Origin: Oxalobacteraceae bacterium UBA6018
GTDB taxonomy: Bacteria; Pseudomonadota; Gammaproteobacteria; Burkholderiales; Burkholderiaceae_D
NCBI GenBank assembly: GCA_002428015.1
Contig: DIZW01000124.1
Coordinates: 500-64,499, forward strand
Length of the DNA stretch: 64,000 nt
Reading direction: 5' to 3'
Position 1 is the first letter of the stretch; each line of letters opens with the position of its first letter. Of the stretch, positions 43,632 to 52,269 are shown in pieces. A program made the translations under genes and the position numbers. Below the pieces are notes generated by a model. It worked only from the letters and a program-made list of their open reading frames with translations. It made no database searches and was not told the origin of the DNA.

Positions 43632-43980
43632 CCCGGCGTTTGTCTGATCTCGACATCATCGCAGCGAAACGCATATGCGATGCCGGTCTTGCATTGACCA
43701 AGGGCCGGGTCATCATGGCCTCCCTGCGCATCGGTCGACGCCACTCGGCGTGGCGGGATACGCAGCCAACACACGCCCGGACAAGCCGGGCGCAAGTCAC
43801 ATCAGAACGTTCGAGGAGACACTTCCATTTGTGGCAGGGAAGTGCGCGGGTGTTCGCCGCAAGATCATATGGCAAAAAAAACAGGGGCCAACTGGCCCCT
43901 GTTCGTTGTCACTAGTTTTGACGAATATTTTTCACGGGAGTGACGATAATTTCATTTATTGTGACGCCCTACAAGCCATC
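43632..43980. other. Intergenic region before gyrB
   Basis: These 349 bases contain no supported gene. The only clear element is the gyrB terminator near 43873-43903. Frames crossing it lack start signals and similarity. Confidence 0.6.
43873..43903 (-). terminator. Terminator of the dnaA-dnaN-gyrB block
   Basis: On the minus strand AACAGGGGCCA/TGGCCCCTGTT forms an uninterrupted stem followed by TTTTTTT. It lies 78 bases beyond the gyrB stop. Confidence 0.95.
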
Positions 43981-46473
43981 TTAAACGTCAATATTGCCCG
44001 CGTGCAGAGCATTCGACTCGATGAAGTTCCGGCGCGGCTCGACCTCGTCGCCCATCAAGGTCGTGAAAATCTGGTCCGCGGCGATCGCGTCGTCGATCTG
44101 CACCTTGAGCAGGCGGCGCACGGTCGGGTCCATCGTGGTTTCCCACAGCTGCGCGGGATTCATCTCGCCCAGCCCTTTGTAGCGCTGCTTGGAGACCGTG
44201 CGTTCGGCTTCATCGCGCAGCCACTGCATGGCGTGATGGAAGTCGACCACGGCCGATTCCTTCACCCGATCGCCTTCGCCGCGGCGAACGAATGCACCCT
44301 CGCCGATCAGGCCCTTGAAGGTGGCGGCCGCGTTGGCCAGGGTCGCGTAATCGGCGCCCTGGACGAAGTCGGCGTCGATCGAGGTAACTTGCACGTTACC
44401 GTGATGCATACGCTCGATGCGCAGCGCGTGTTTTTCGCTCAGTTCATCCGAACGCACATGCACCGTCACGGCGCGATCGCCGATCATGTCGACCATCGCC
44501 TGCGCGGACGCCTGCGCGCTATCGAGCGTTTCCAGATTGAGTATCACGCCATTCATGATCGCGGTCAGTGCGGCGCGGTCGATCACGCGGGTCAGGCGCA
44601 TCATGATGGCGTTGGCCAGGTTGAATTGGCGTACCAGTTCAGCCAGCGCTTCGCCGCTGATCGGATCGGCGCCTTCGCGCGGGGTCAGCGCCGCGCTGTT
44701 CAGGGCCACCGTCATCATGTAGCTGGCTTCTTCGATGTCATCCTTCAGATAACGCTCGTCGCGGCCGGATTTGACCTTGTACAGCGGCGGTTGTGCGATG
44801 TAGATATGGCCGCGTTCGACCAGTTGCGGCATCTGGCGGTAGAACAGCGTCAGCAGCAGGGTGCGGATGTGGGCGCCGTCGACGTCCGCATCGGTCATGA
44901 TGATGATGCGGTGATAGCGCAGTTTGTCGACGTTGAATTCGTCCGGCCCGATCGAGGTGCCGAGCGTGGCGATCAAGGTGGTGATCTGTTCGGACGAGAG
45001 CATCTTTTCAAAGCGCGCCTTCTCGACGTTGAGCACTTTGCCGCGCAGCGGGAGAATCGCCTGGAATTTGCGGTCGCGCCCTTGCTTGGCCGAACCGCCT
45101 GCCGAGTCACCCTCGACGATGTACAGTTCGGACAGGGCCGGGTCTTTTTCCTGGCAATCGGCCAGTTTCGCGGACAGGCCCAGGCCGTCCATCACGCCTT
45201 TGCGGCGGGTCAGGTCGCGCGCCTTGCGGGCCGCTTCGCGCGCACGCGCCGCCTCCACGATCTTGCCGCAGATGATCTTGGCGTCGTTCGGCTTTTCCAT
45301 CAGGTAGTCGGTCAGCGTCTTGGCGACGATTTCCTCGACCGGTCCGCGCACTTCGCTCGATACCAGCTTGTCCTTGGTCTGGGAGCTGAATTTCGGCTCC
45401 GGCACTTTTACCGACAGCACGCAGGTGAGGCCTTCGCGCATGTCGTCGCCGCTGATTTCAACCTTGGCCTTCTTGGCGAAGTCGTGCTCGTCGATGTATT
45501 TGTTGATCACGCGGGTCATCGCCGCGCGCAGGCCGGTCAGGTGGGTGCCGCCGTCGCGCTGGGGGATGTTATTGGTGAAGCACAGAACCTGTTCATTGTA
45601 GGCGTCGTTCCATTGCATCGACACGTCCACGCTGATGTTGGTGTTCTGGTCGGACATGCGCTCGCCGGTGGCCTGGAACACGGTCGGGTGCAGCACCGTC
45701 TTGGCCTTGTTGATGTATTCGACGAAGCCGCGGGTACCGCCTTCGAACGCGAAGATTTCTTCCTTGCCGGTGCGCTGGTCGGTCAGCTTGATGTTGACGC
45801 CGTTGTTCAGAAAGGACAGCTCGCGGATCCGCTTGGCCAGAATCTCGTAGTGGAATTCGACGTGGTTGAAAATCTCCTCGTCGGCCCAGAAGTGGACGTC
45901 GGTGCCGCGCTTGTCGGTCTCGCCGATGACCTTGATCGGGGAGACGGCGAAGCCGTCGCGCGTTTCGATGTCGCGGTCCTGCGGCACGCCGCGGACGAAT
46001 TCCATGTAGTGCACTTTGCCGTCGCGGCGGATGGTCAGCTTGAGCAGTTTCGACAGCGCGTTCACGCACGACACGCCAACGCCGTGCAGGCCGCCCGAGA
46101 CCTTGTACGAGTTCTGGTCGAACTTGCCGCCGGCGTGCAGCTCGGTCATGACGATTTCTGCCGCCGAGCGCTTGGGGTCGTGCTTGTCGTCCATCTTCAG
46201 GCCGGTCGGCACGCCGCGCCCGTTGTCGGTAATCGAAATCGAATTATCGGAGTGGATGGTGACGTGGATTTCGGTGCAGTGCCCGGCCAGCGATTCGTCG
46301 ATCGAGTTGTCCAGCACTTCGAACACCAGGTGGTGCAGGCCGGTGCCGTCCGAGGTGTCGCCGATGTACATGCCGGGACGCTTGCGTACGGCCTCCAGAC
46401 CTTCGAGGATCTGAATCGAGGCGGCGCCGTATTCTTCGATCTTGGCGGGGACTGCTGGTGTGTTCTCGGACAT
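43981..46473 (-). CDS. gyrB: DNA gyrase subunit B
   Basis: This 830-residue ATPase subunit of DNA gyrase has GHKL ATP-binding motifs (EVLDNSIDES, DNGRGVPTG, GGLHGVGVSCVNALS). The TOPRIM part has EGDSAGGSAKQGRDR and MTDADVDGAHIRTLLLT. The C-terminus has RYKGLGEMNPAQLWETTMDP. The length fits the longer proteobacterial GyrB with an insert in the TOPRIM region. The start at 46473 (MSENTPAVPA) is chosen because upstream residues are unlike GyrB. It is the last gene of dnaA-dnaN-gyrB. Confidence 0.98.
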   Translation of the reverse strand: MSENTPAVPAKIEEYGAASIQILEGLEAVRKRPGMYIGDTSDGTGLHHLVFEVLDNSIDESLAGHCTEIHVTIHSDNSISITDNGRGVPTGLKMDDKHDPKRSAAEIVMTELHAGGKFDQNSYKVSGGLHGVGVSCVNALSKLLKLTIRRDGKVHYMEFVRGVPQDRDIETRDGFAVSPIKVIGETDKRGTDVHFWADEEIFNHVEFHYEILAKRIRELSFLNNGVNIKLTDQRTGKEEIFAFEGGTRGFVEYINKAKTVLHPTVFQATGERMSDQNTNISVDVSMQWNDAYNEQVLCFTNNIPQRDGGTHLTGLRAAMTRVINKYIDEHDFAKKAKVEISGDDMREGLTCVLSVKVPEPKFSSQTKDKLVSSEVRGPVEEIVAKTLTDYLMEKPNDAKIICGKIVEAARAREAARKARDLTRRKGVMDGLGLSAKLADCQEKDPALSELYIVEGDSAGGSAKQGRDRKFQAILPLRGKVLNVEKARFEKMLSSEQITTLIATLGTSIGPDEFNVDKLRYHRIIIMTDADVDGAHIRTLLLTLFYRQMPQLVERGHIYIAQPPLYKVKSGRDERYLKDDIEEASYMMTVALNSAALTPREGADPISGEALAELVRQFNLANAIMMRLTRVIDRAALTAIMNGVILNLETLDSAQASAQAMVDMIGDRAVTVHVRSDELSEKHALRIERMHHGNVQVTSIDADFVQGADYATLANAAATFKGLIGEGAFVRRGEGDRVKESAVVDFHHAMQWLRDEAERTVSKQRYKGLGEMNPAQLWETTMDPTVRRLLKVQIDDAIAADQIFTTLMGDEVEPRRNFIESNALHAGNIDV

Positions 46474-46659
46474 GGACTGCTTTCTCAAAAAACGATGTAT
46501 CGGGTACTGGCCCGTTGGTCGATGCGCTGCGGGTGGAACTTTCGGCAGGCGTTGAACTTTGTCGCTGTTCGTGCCTGCCATCGGTTGCCGCTGCGCCGGA
46601 TGTCGTTTCGCGCTGAGCGGAAACGACATCGGTGCGACCGGGCTGGGTAAGGCTGGGGC

Positions 46660-47766
46660 TTAGATCCGCATCGGCATGACGACGTATTTGAAGTCGGCGT
46701 TGTCGGGAATCGAGATCAAGGCCGACGAGTTGGAGTCGCCCAGGGCGATGTTGACCTGGTCGCATTTCAGGTTGTTCAGCACGTCGAGCAGGTAGGTGAC
46801 GTTAAAGCCGATGTCGACGCTGTCGCCGCCGTAATCGATCTCCAGTTCCTCGACCGCTTCTTCCTGGTCGGCGTTGGTCGAGCTGATCTTCATGCTGCCC
46901 GGGGTGATGATGCAGCGCACGCCCTTGAACTTGTCGCTGGTCATGATCGCGGCGCGCTGCAGCGAACGCAGCAGCTCGTCGCGGCCGATCGTGAAGTCGT
47001 TCTTGTAGCCCTTCGGGATCACGCGCGTGTAGTCGGGGAACTTGCCCTCGACCAGCTTGGACACCAGTTCGATATCGGCGAAGCTGAGCTTGACCTGGGA
47101 GGCGGCGATGTCGAGCTGCACGGTCTCGTCGCTCTCTTCGAGCAGGCGCTGCAGTTCGATGATGGTCTTGCGCGGAATGATCACTTCCTGGCGCGTGAAC
47201 TCCTGCTCGGTCTCGACCTGGCAGAAGGCCAGACGGTGGCCGTCGGTGGCCACGGCGATCACGTTGCGCCCGTCGAGCACCAGCAGCAGGCCGTTCAGGT
47301 AGTAGCGGATGTCCTGCTGGGCCATCGAGAAGTGCACCATGTTGAACAGGTGCTTGAGGGTCTTTTGCGGCAGGGTCACGGTGGCGTTGAAGCTGTCGGC
47401 CACGGACACGGTCGGAAACTCTTCGGCGGCCAGGGTTTGCAGCGCGAAGCGCGATTTGCCGGTCTGCACCGTCAGGCGCTTGTTCAGCAAGGTCATCGTC
47501 ACGTCGCCCGACTCGGGCAGGGCGCGCAGGATGTCGAGCAGCTTGCGCGCGGCCACCGTGGTGCCGGCCACTTCGGCGCCCGAGCCGATGCTCGCGTGCG
47601 TGGTGATCTGGACTTCGGTGTCGGTCGACAGGAACGAGACGTTTTCGCCGTCCTTGCGGATGAGGATATTGGCCAGAATCGGCATAGTGTGCCGACGCTC
47701 GACAATACCGCTCACGATCTGCAGTGGCCGGAGAAGGGTATCTCGGGTGGTTTTGACCAATTGCAT
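46660..47766 (-). CDS. dnaN: DNA polymerase III sliding clamp (beta subunit)
   Basis: This 368-residue clamp starts MQLVKTTRDTLLRPLQIVSG with GAGG ahead of the ATG. It shows RRHTMPILANILI, the central AVATDGHRLAF and the C-terminal YVVMPMRI, all diagnostic. It loads on DNA as a dimer and tethers polymerases. It sits 105 bases downstream of dnaA in the standard order. Confidence 0.98.
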   Translation of the reverse strand: MQLVKTTRDTLLRPLQIVSGIVERRHTMPILANILIRKDGENVSFLSTDTEVQITTHASIGSGAEVAGTTVAARKLLDILRALPESGDVTMTLLNKRLTVQTGKSRFALQTLAAEEFPTVSVADSFNATVTLPQKTLKHLFNMVHFSMAQQDIRYYLNGLLLVLDGRNVIAVATDGHRLAFCQVETEQEFTRQEVIIPRKTIIELQRLLEESDETVQLDIAASQVKLSFADIELVSKLVEGKFPDYTRVIPKGYKNDFTIGRDELLRSLQRAAIMTSDKFKGVRCIITPGSMKISSTNADQEEAVEELEIDYGGDSVDIGFNVTYLLDVLNNLKCDQVNIALGDSNSSALISIPDNADFKYVVMPMRI

Positions 47767-47871
47767 AGTAATCCTCGGTAGAGTTGTCAAATTTACTACA
47801 AGAGCAGCTGCTAATGCGTTATTTTGCCAGAAATTGCCCCGGGCAAAAAAAGTCCGGGACCGCGCCTGCCG

Positions 47872-49290
47872 TTAGCCTTTCAAGGTCTGTTCCAGCACGT
47901 GCAATTCGTGGTTGCATTCGGCGTTCTTGGTACGGTCCAGGGCGATCTTGCGCACCGCGTGCAAGACCGTCGTGTGGTCGCGTCCGCCGAACAGTTCGCC
48001 GATCTCCGGCAAGCTTTTTTGCGTCAACTCCTTGGCCAGGTACATCGCGATCTGGCGCGGCCGGGCAATGTTGGCCGGGCGCCGCTTCGAGTACATGTCG
48101 GCTACCTTGATGCTGAAGAAATCGGCCACGGTCTTCTGGATGTTCTCCACCGAGATCTGGCGGTTCTGCACCGACAGCAGATCCTTGAGCGCTTCCTTGA
48201 CCACGTCGATGGTGATGTCCTTGCCGTGGAAGCGCGAGTACGCCAGGATCTTGCGCAGCGCGCCTTCGAGCTCGCGCACGTTCGAGCGCAGGTGCTTGGC
48301 GACGAAGAAGGCCACGTCGTCGGAGAAGGTCACGCCCTCGGACTGGGCCTTCTTGAGCAGGATCGCCACCCGCATCTCCAGCTCCGGCGGTTCGATGGCC
48401 ACCGTCAGGCCGGAGTCGAAGCGCGAAATCAGGCGGTCGTCCATGCCCGTGATTTCTTTCGGATAGGTGTCGCTGGTGATGATGATCTGCTTTTTCGCGG
48501 CGATCAGCGCCTCGAACGCGTAGAAGAACTCTTCCTGCGTGCGGCTCTTTCCGCCGAAGAACTGAATATCGTCGATCAGCAGCATGTCCAGCGAATGATA
48601 GTAATGCTTGAAGTCGTCGAAGCCTTTGCGCTGGTACGCGGTCACGACGTCGCGCACGTATTGCTCGGCGTGGATGTAGCGTATCCGCGCGCCGGGCTGG
48701 TCGGCCATGACCTGGTTGCCGATCGCGTGGATCAGGTGGGTCTTGCCCAGGCCCACGCCGCCGTAGAAGAACAGCGGGTTGTACGACACGCCAGGGTTGT
48801 TGGCGACCTGGATCGCGGCGGCGCGCGCGAGCTGGTTGGCCTTACCGGTGACGAAGCTGTCGAAGGTCAGGTCGGTGTTGACCCGGCTTTGCTCGCGCCG
48901 CGGTGAGTTGCCGATGTTGAACATGTCGGGCGAGGGCGCCGCGCTGTCGGCGTTGCCATTGCCGCTTCCATTTCCGTGGCTGATGTTGCCCGGTATCGCG
49001 TCGTCGGACGGCGCGGGGTGGGGCGCCACGGCTTTCTTGGGCAAGGCGTTCTTCGGGTCGAGCACGAACTGCACCTCGATCGGCGCTTCCCAGTACTGGC
49101 AGGCCAGTGCCGTGATGCGGTTGGCAAACTGCGTCTTGACCCAGTCGAGCTTGAAGCGGTTAGGCGCTGCGATGCGCAGCTTGCCGTCCTCGTAATCGAG
49201 GGCGACCAGCGGTTTGATCCACGCGCTAAATTGTTGCGGCGTCAGCTCCAGTTCCAACTGCGCGGAACAGGTCTGCCAGAAATTTTCCAT
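47872..49290 (-). CDS. dnaA: Chromosomal replication initiator
   Basis: This 472-residue protein has domain I (MENFWQTCSAQLELELTPQQ) and a Gly/Asn/Pro-rich linker at about 82-140. An AAA+ domain follows, with Walker A GGVGLGKTH at 177-185 and Walker B LLIDD at 237-241. The C-terminal DNA-binding helix-turn-helix ends with GGRDHTTVLHAVRKI. It binds DnaA boxes to open oriC and also represses its own promoter in many bacteria. Confidence 0.98.
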   Translation of the reverse strand: MENFWQTCSAQLELELTPQQFSAWIKPLVALDYEDGKLRIAAPNRFKLDWVKTQFANRITALACQYWEAPIEVQFVLDPKNALPKKAVAPHPAPSDDAIPGNISHGNGSGNGNADSAAPSPDMFNIGNSPRREQSRVNTDLTFDSFVTGKANQLARAAAIQVANNPGVSYNPLFFYGGVGLGKTHLIHAIGNQVMADQPGARIRYIHAEQYVRDVVTAYQRKGFDDFKHYYHSLDMLLIDDIQFFGGKSRTQEEFFYAFEALIAAKKQIIITSDTYPKEITGMDDRLISRFDSGLTVAIEPPELEMRVAILLKKAQSEGVTFSDDVAFFVAKHLRSNVRELEGALRKILAYSRFHGKDITIDVVKEALKDLLSVQNRQISVENIQKTVADFFSIKVADMYSKRRPANIARPRQIAMYLAKELTQKSLPEIGELFGGRDHTTVLHAVRKIALDRTKNAECNHELHVLEQTLKG

Positions 49291-49387
49291 GAATCGTCTG
49301 TCTGCTGTCTGAATAAGGTATGGTGGGGCGCCCGGATACTGCTGTTCGCCCTGCGTCGCGGGCGGGATGCGCCACGCGGAACACGCT

Positions 49388-49418
49388 ATTCTACTCCTGG
49401 CGGCTAAAGTTATCCACA
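49388..49418 (-). promoter_or_regulatory. dnaA promoter candidate overlapped by a DnaA box
   Basis: On the minus strand a -10 element TAGAAT (49393-49388) lies 17 bases after the region occupied by the DnaA box TTATCCACA (plus strand 49410-49418), which therefore covers the -35 position. This suits autorepression by DnaA. Confidence 0.5.
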
Positions 49419-49470
49419 GGCACGAGCGCTATTTTCCCGCCTTCCCGACCATCGTCGCCAAACCTCAGCC

Positions 49471-49500
49471 TTGACAAGAGACCTCGAAATGCGTTCTAAT
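49471..49500 (+). promoter_or_regulatory. rpmH operon promoter
   Basis: TTGACA (49471-49476) and TCTAAT (49495-49500) are separated by 18 bases, a good sigma-70 match. It lies about 180 bases upstream of rpmH. Confidence 0.7.
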
Positions 49501-49682
49501 CCAGGGTTCCCCGCCCGTATTCCGCGCAAATCGGCCAAGTGGCTCTTTGTTGGGCAGCGGGTAAAACGAGTATTGCTGTGGCGTGACGCTGGCTTAAACC
49601 TCTGCGAAATGTCATTAGCGCCGATAACTGACGGGACGTCAGACCCGATTCTGCACATTTTTTTGCTTTAAGCGAGACCACC

Positions 49683-49817
49683 ATGAAACGTACTTACCAA
49701 CCTTCCGTCGTTCGTCGCAAGCGTACGCACGGCTTCCGTGCACGTATGGCTACCCGTGGCGGCCGCGATGTGCTCAATGCACGCCGCGCCAAGGGTCGCA
49801 AGCGCCTGGCTGTATAA
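49683..49817 (+). CDS. rpmH: Ribosomal protein bL34
   Basis: This 44-residue very basic protein begins MKRTYQPSVVRRKRTHGF and ends KGRKRLAV. It is unmistakable bL34 of the large ribosomal subunit. An AAGCGAG stretch precedes the ATG. It is followed by rnpA in the universal rpmH-rnpA-yidD-yidC-mnmE order. Confidence 0.99.
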   Translation: MKRTYQPSVVRRKRTHGFRARMATRGGRDVLNARRAKGRKRLAV

Positions 49818-49856
49818 GTTGTACAGGCCTGGCACACTGCCGGAACGCGGTTGGTC

Positions 49857-50273
49857 ATGACTGGCGAAGGTTCACACGACTTCGCGCGCGTTCGGCGTAT
49901 CGTTAAAACGGATGAATTTTCATCCGTTTTTCGTTTGCGCCCCGCCCAAAAGTCGGCGCATTTTGTGCTCTACACCCGCGCCAATACCTTGCCGCATGCG
50001 CGGCTGGGGGTCGTGGTGGCGAAGCGCTTCGCGCCGCGCGCGGTCACGCGCAACACCATCAAGCGCGTCACGCGCGAGCTGTTTCGCGTGATGCAGCTGC
50101 CCGCGCTCGATTGCATCGTGCGCCTTGCGCGCCCGGTCATTGGCAAGGACGGCCCGGCCACCACCGCCGCCTTGAAAGCGACCTTGCGCGGCGAATTGAC
50201 GCGCCTGTTGTCGTCGCAATTGCCGCGCACCGCCAAGGCGGCGCCACCAGCGGCGACGGAAAGCGCATCATGA
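49857..50273 (+). CDS. rnpA: Ribonuclease P protein component
   Basis: This 138-residue basic protein contains RRIVKTDEFSSVFRLR and the family signature RNTIKRVTRELFR. It supports the RNase P RNA in tRNA 5' processing. The ATG at 49857 is preferred; a TTG at 49851 would add two residues. The Ala/Pro-rich C-terminal tail is longer than usual. The stop overlaps yidD as ATGA. Confidence 0.96.
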   Translation: MTGEGSHDFARVRRIVKTDEFSSVFRLRPAQKSAHFVLYTRANTLPHARLGVVVAKRFAPRAVTRNTIKRVTRELFRVMQLPALDCIVRLARPVIGKDGPATTAALKATLRGELTRLLSSQLPRTAKAAPPAATESAS

Positions 50274-50530
50274 ACCGCCTGCTGGTATGGATCGTACGCG
50301 GCTACCAGATCTTGCTGTCGCCGATGCTGGGACAGCGCTGCCGCTTTTTTCCGACCTGCTCCAATTACGCGATTGAAGCGATACACGTGCATGGCGCCGC
50401 CCGCGGCAGCCTGCTCGCCGCGCGCCGGCTTTGCCGCTGCCACCCATTCAATGAAGGCGGCGTCGACCTGGTGCCGCCCGCGCAACCGACGAATTCCTCT
50501 ACAGCCGCCTGCGGCTGCAACCACTCCTGA
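50270..50530 (+). CDS. yidD: Membrane protein insertion efficiency factor
   Basis: This 86-residue protein starts MNRLLVWIVRGYQILLSPML and has the family core CRFFPTCSNYAIEAI and CRCHPFNEGGVDLVP. It aids YidC/Sec-mediated insertion at the inner membrane. The start overlaps the rnpA stop by 4 bases. Confidence 0.97.
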   Translation: MNRLLVWIVRGYQILLSPMLGQRCRFFPTCSNYAIEAIHVHGAARGSLLAARRLCRCHPFNEGGVDLVPPAQPTNSSTAACGCNHS

Positions 50531-50541
50531 TCAATACCTCA

Positions 50542-52203
50542 ATGGAAATCAATAAACGTACTATCCTGTGGATCGTGTTTTCCGTCTCGCTGGTGCTACT
50601 CTGGAACGAATGGATGGTATCGAACGGTAAACAGTCGATGTTTTCCGCGACCCCGCCACCGGTCACCGCGCCCGCTGCCAAGGGCCCCGTTTCCGATCTG
50701 CCGAACGCGAGCGCCCCTGCCGGCGCCGCCGCCTTGCCGGGCGCGATCCCGGCGCAGGCGCCAGCCAAGAGCGAAGTCGTCACCATCACGACCGATGTGA
50801 TGAAGGTCGATATCGACACCGTCGGCGGCGTCATCAAGCACCTGGAACTGCTCAAGTATAAGCACGCGCGTGACAACACCCGCGACCAGGTCCTGTTCGA
50901 CGTCACCCCGACCACGACCTTCGTGGCCCAGAGCGGCCTGCTCGGCAACGCCCCCGGCGTCGTGCTGCCCAACCACACCACCGTGTTCACCGCCAAGCCG
51001 GGCCCGCGCTCGATCGACGGCGCCAACCAGGTCCAACTGGTGCTCGAGGCCGAGCAGGGTGGCGTCAAGCTGACCAAGACCTACACGTTCAAGCGCGACG
51101 ATTACCTGATCGACATCCGCCATGACGTCACCAACGTGGGTCCCGCACCGGTCACGCCGTCGCTGTACCTGCAGCTTGAGCATGACGGCAACAAGCCGGA
51201 AGGCGATTCGTACTTCAACAAGAGCTACACCGGCCCGACCCTGTACACGCCGGCCGAGAAGTACCAGAAGCTGCAGTTCGAGAAGATCGAAAAGCACGGC
51301 CACGAGGAGCACCCGACCAAGGCCGATGGCGGCTGGGTCGCCATCTCGCAGCACTATTTTGTGTCGGCCTTCGTGCCGCCGCAGGGCAAGCCGCGCGAAA
51401 TCTTCACCAAGAAGGTCGACACCAACCTGTACGCCATCGGCACCGTGATGCCGCTGGGCACCCTGGCGCCCGGCGCGACGGTGACCAACGACACCAAGCT
51501 GTATTCCGGCCCGCAGGATGAGAACAAGCTGGCGAAAATCGCGCCTGGCCTGGAACTGGTCAAGGATTACGGCAAGCTGACCATCATCGCCCAGCCGATC
51601 TTCTGGGTCATGGACCACCTGCACCAGATCATCGGTAACTGGGGCTGGACCATTATCGCCTTCACCATCCTGATCAAGCTGCTGTTCTTCCCGCTGTCCG
51701 CCGCCGGCTACAAGAGCATGGCGCGGGTCAAGCTGGTGACGCCGAAAATGCAGGCGATCCGCGAGCGCTACAAGAACGATCCGGCCAAGATGAACCAGGC
51801 CACGATGGAGCTGTACAAGACCGAGAAGATCAATCCGCTGGGCGGCTGCCTGCCGATGGTGGTGCAGATGCCGGTGTTTATCGCCTTGTACTGGGTGCTG
51901 CAGGCCTCGGCCGAAATGCGCGGCGCGCCATGGGTGGGCTGGATCCACGACCTGACCGCGCCGGACCCGTACTTCATCCTGCCGGTGCTGTACGCGATTT
52001 CCATGTTCATCACCACCAAGCTCAATCCGGCGCCGGCCGATCCGGTGCAGGCCAAGATGATGCTGTTCATGCCGCTGGCGTTTTCGGTGATGTTCGTGTT
52101 CTTCCCGTCCGGCCTGGTGCTGTACTGGGTGGTCAATAATATGTTGTCGATCGCCCAGCAGTGGGTCATCACCAAGAAATTCCAGGCCGCTCCCAAAAAA
52201 TAG
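50542..52203 (+). CDS. yidC: Membrane protein insertase YidC
   Basis: This 553-residue insertase has an N-terminal helix (ILWIVFSVSLVLLWNEWMV), a large periplasmic beta domain (about 60-340), and the conserved membrane core. The core includes WGWTIIAFTILIKLLFFPLS and LGGCLPMVVQMPVFIALYWV, and ends YWVVNNMLSIAQQWVI. It inserts inner-membrane proteins with or without SecYEG. It starts 11 bases after yidD. Confidence 0.98.
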   Translation: MEINKRTILWIVFSVSLVLLWNEWMVSNGKQSMFSATPPPVTAPAAKGPVSDLPNASAPAGAAALPGAIPAQAPAKSEVVTITTDVMKVDIDTVGGVIKHLELLKYKHARDNTRDQVLFDVTPTTTFVAQSGLLGNAPGVVLPNHTTVFTAKPGPRSIDGANQVQLVLEAEQGGVKLTKTYTFKRDDYLIDIRHDVTNVGPAPVTPSLYLQLEHDGNKPEGDSYFNKSYTGPTLYTPAEKYQKLQFEKIEKHGHEEHPTKADGGWVAISQHYFVSAFVPPQGKPREIFTKKVDTNLYAIGTVMPLGTLAPGATVTNDTKLYSGPQDENKLAKIAPGLELVKDYGKLTIIAQPIFWVMDHLHQIIGNWGWTIIAFTILIKLLFFPLSAAGYKSMARVKLVTPKMQAIRERYKNDPAKMNQATMELYKTEKINPLGGCLPMVVQMPVFIALYWVLQASAEMRGAPWVGWIHDLTAPDPYFILPVLYAISMFITTKLNPAPADPVQAKMMLFMPLAFSVMFVFFPSGLVLYWVVNNMLSIAQQWVITKKFQAAPKK

Positions 52204-52224
52204 CGGCAATACGCGCCCCTCGCC

Positions 52225-52250
52225 AAACCCGTGTTCGCACGGGTTTTTTT
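52225..52250 (+). terminator. Terminator after yidC
   Basis: ACCCGTG-TTCG-CACGGGT is followed by TTTTTT. It lies 21 bases after the yidC stop and just ahead of mnmE. Confidence 0.9.
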
Positions 52251-52269
52251 CTGCCCTTACAATCAGCTT

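Larger units (their letters stand above)
49291..49682. other. dnaA-rpmH intergenic region, candidate oriC
   Basis: These 392 bases separate divergent dnaA and rpmH, the usual place of oriC in this lineage. Only one perfect DnaA box (TTATCCACA, 49410-49418) is obvious. A promoter for rpmH and one for dnaA can be proposed. The scarcity of further perfect boxes means that origin function here is inferred from gene order, not from a box cluster. Confidence 0.55.

Noticed and set aside
43675..46650. A 991-codon plus-strand frame opposite gyrB
   Set aside because: It is the antisense of gyrB, which is clearly real; long antisense frames are common in high-GC DNA.
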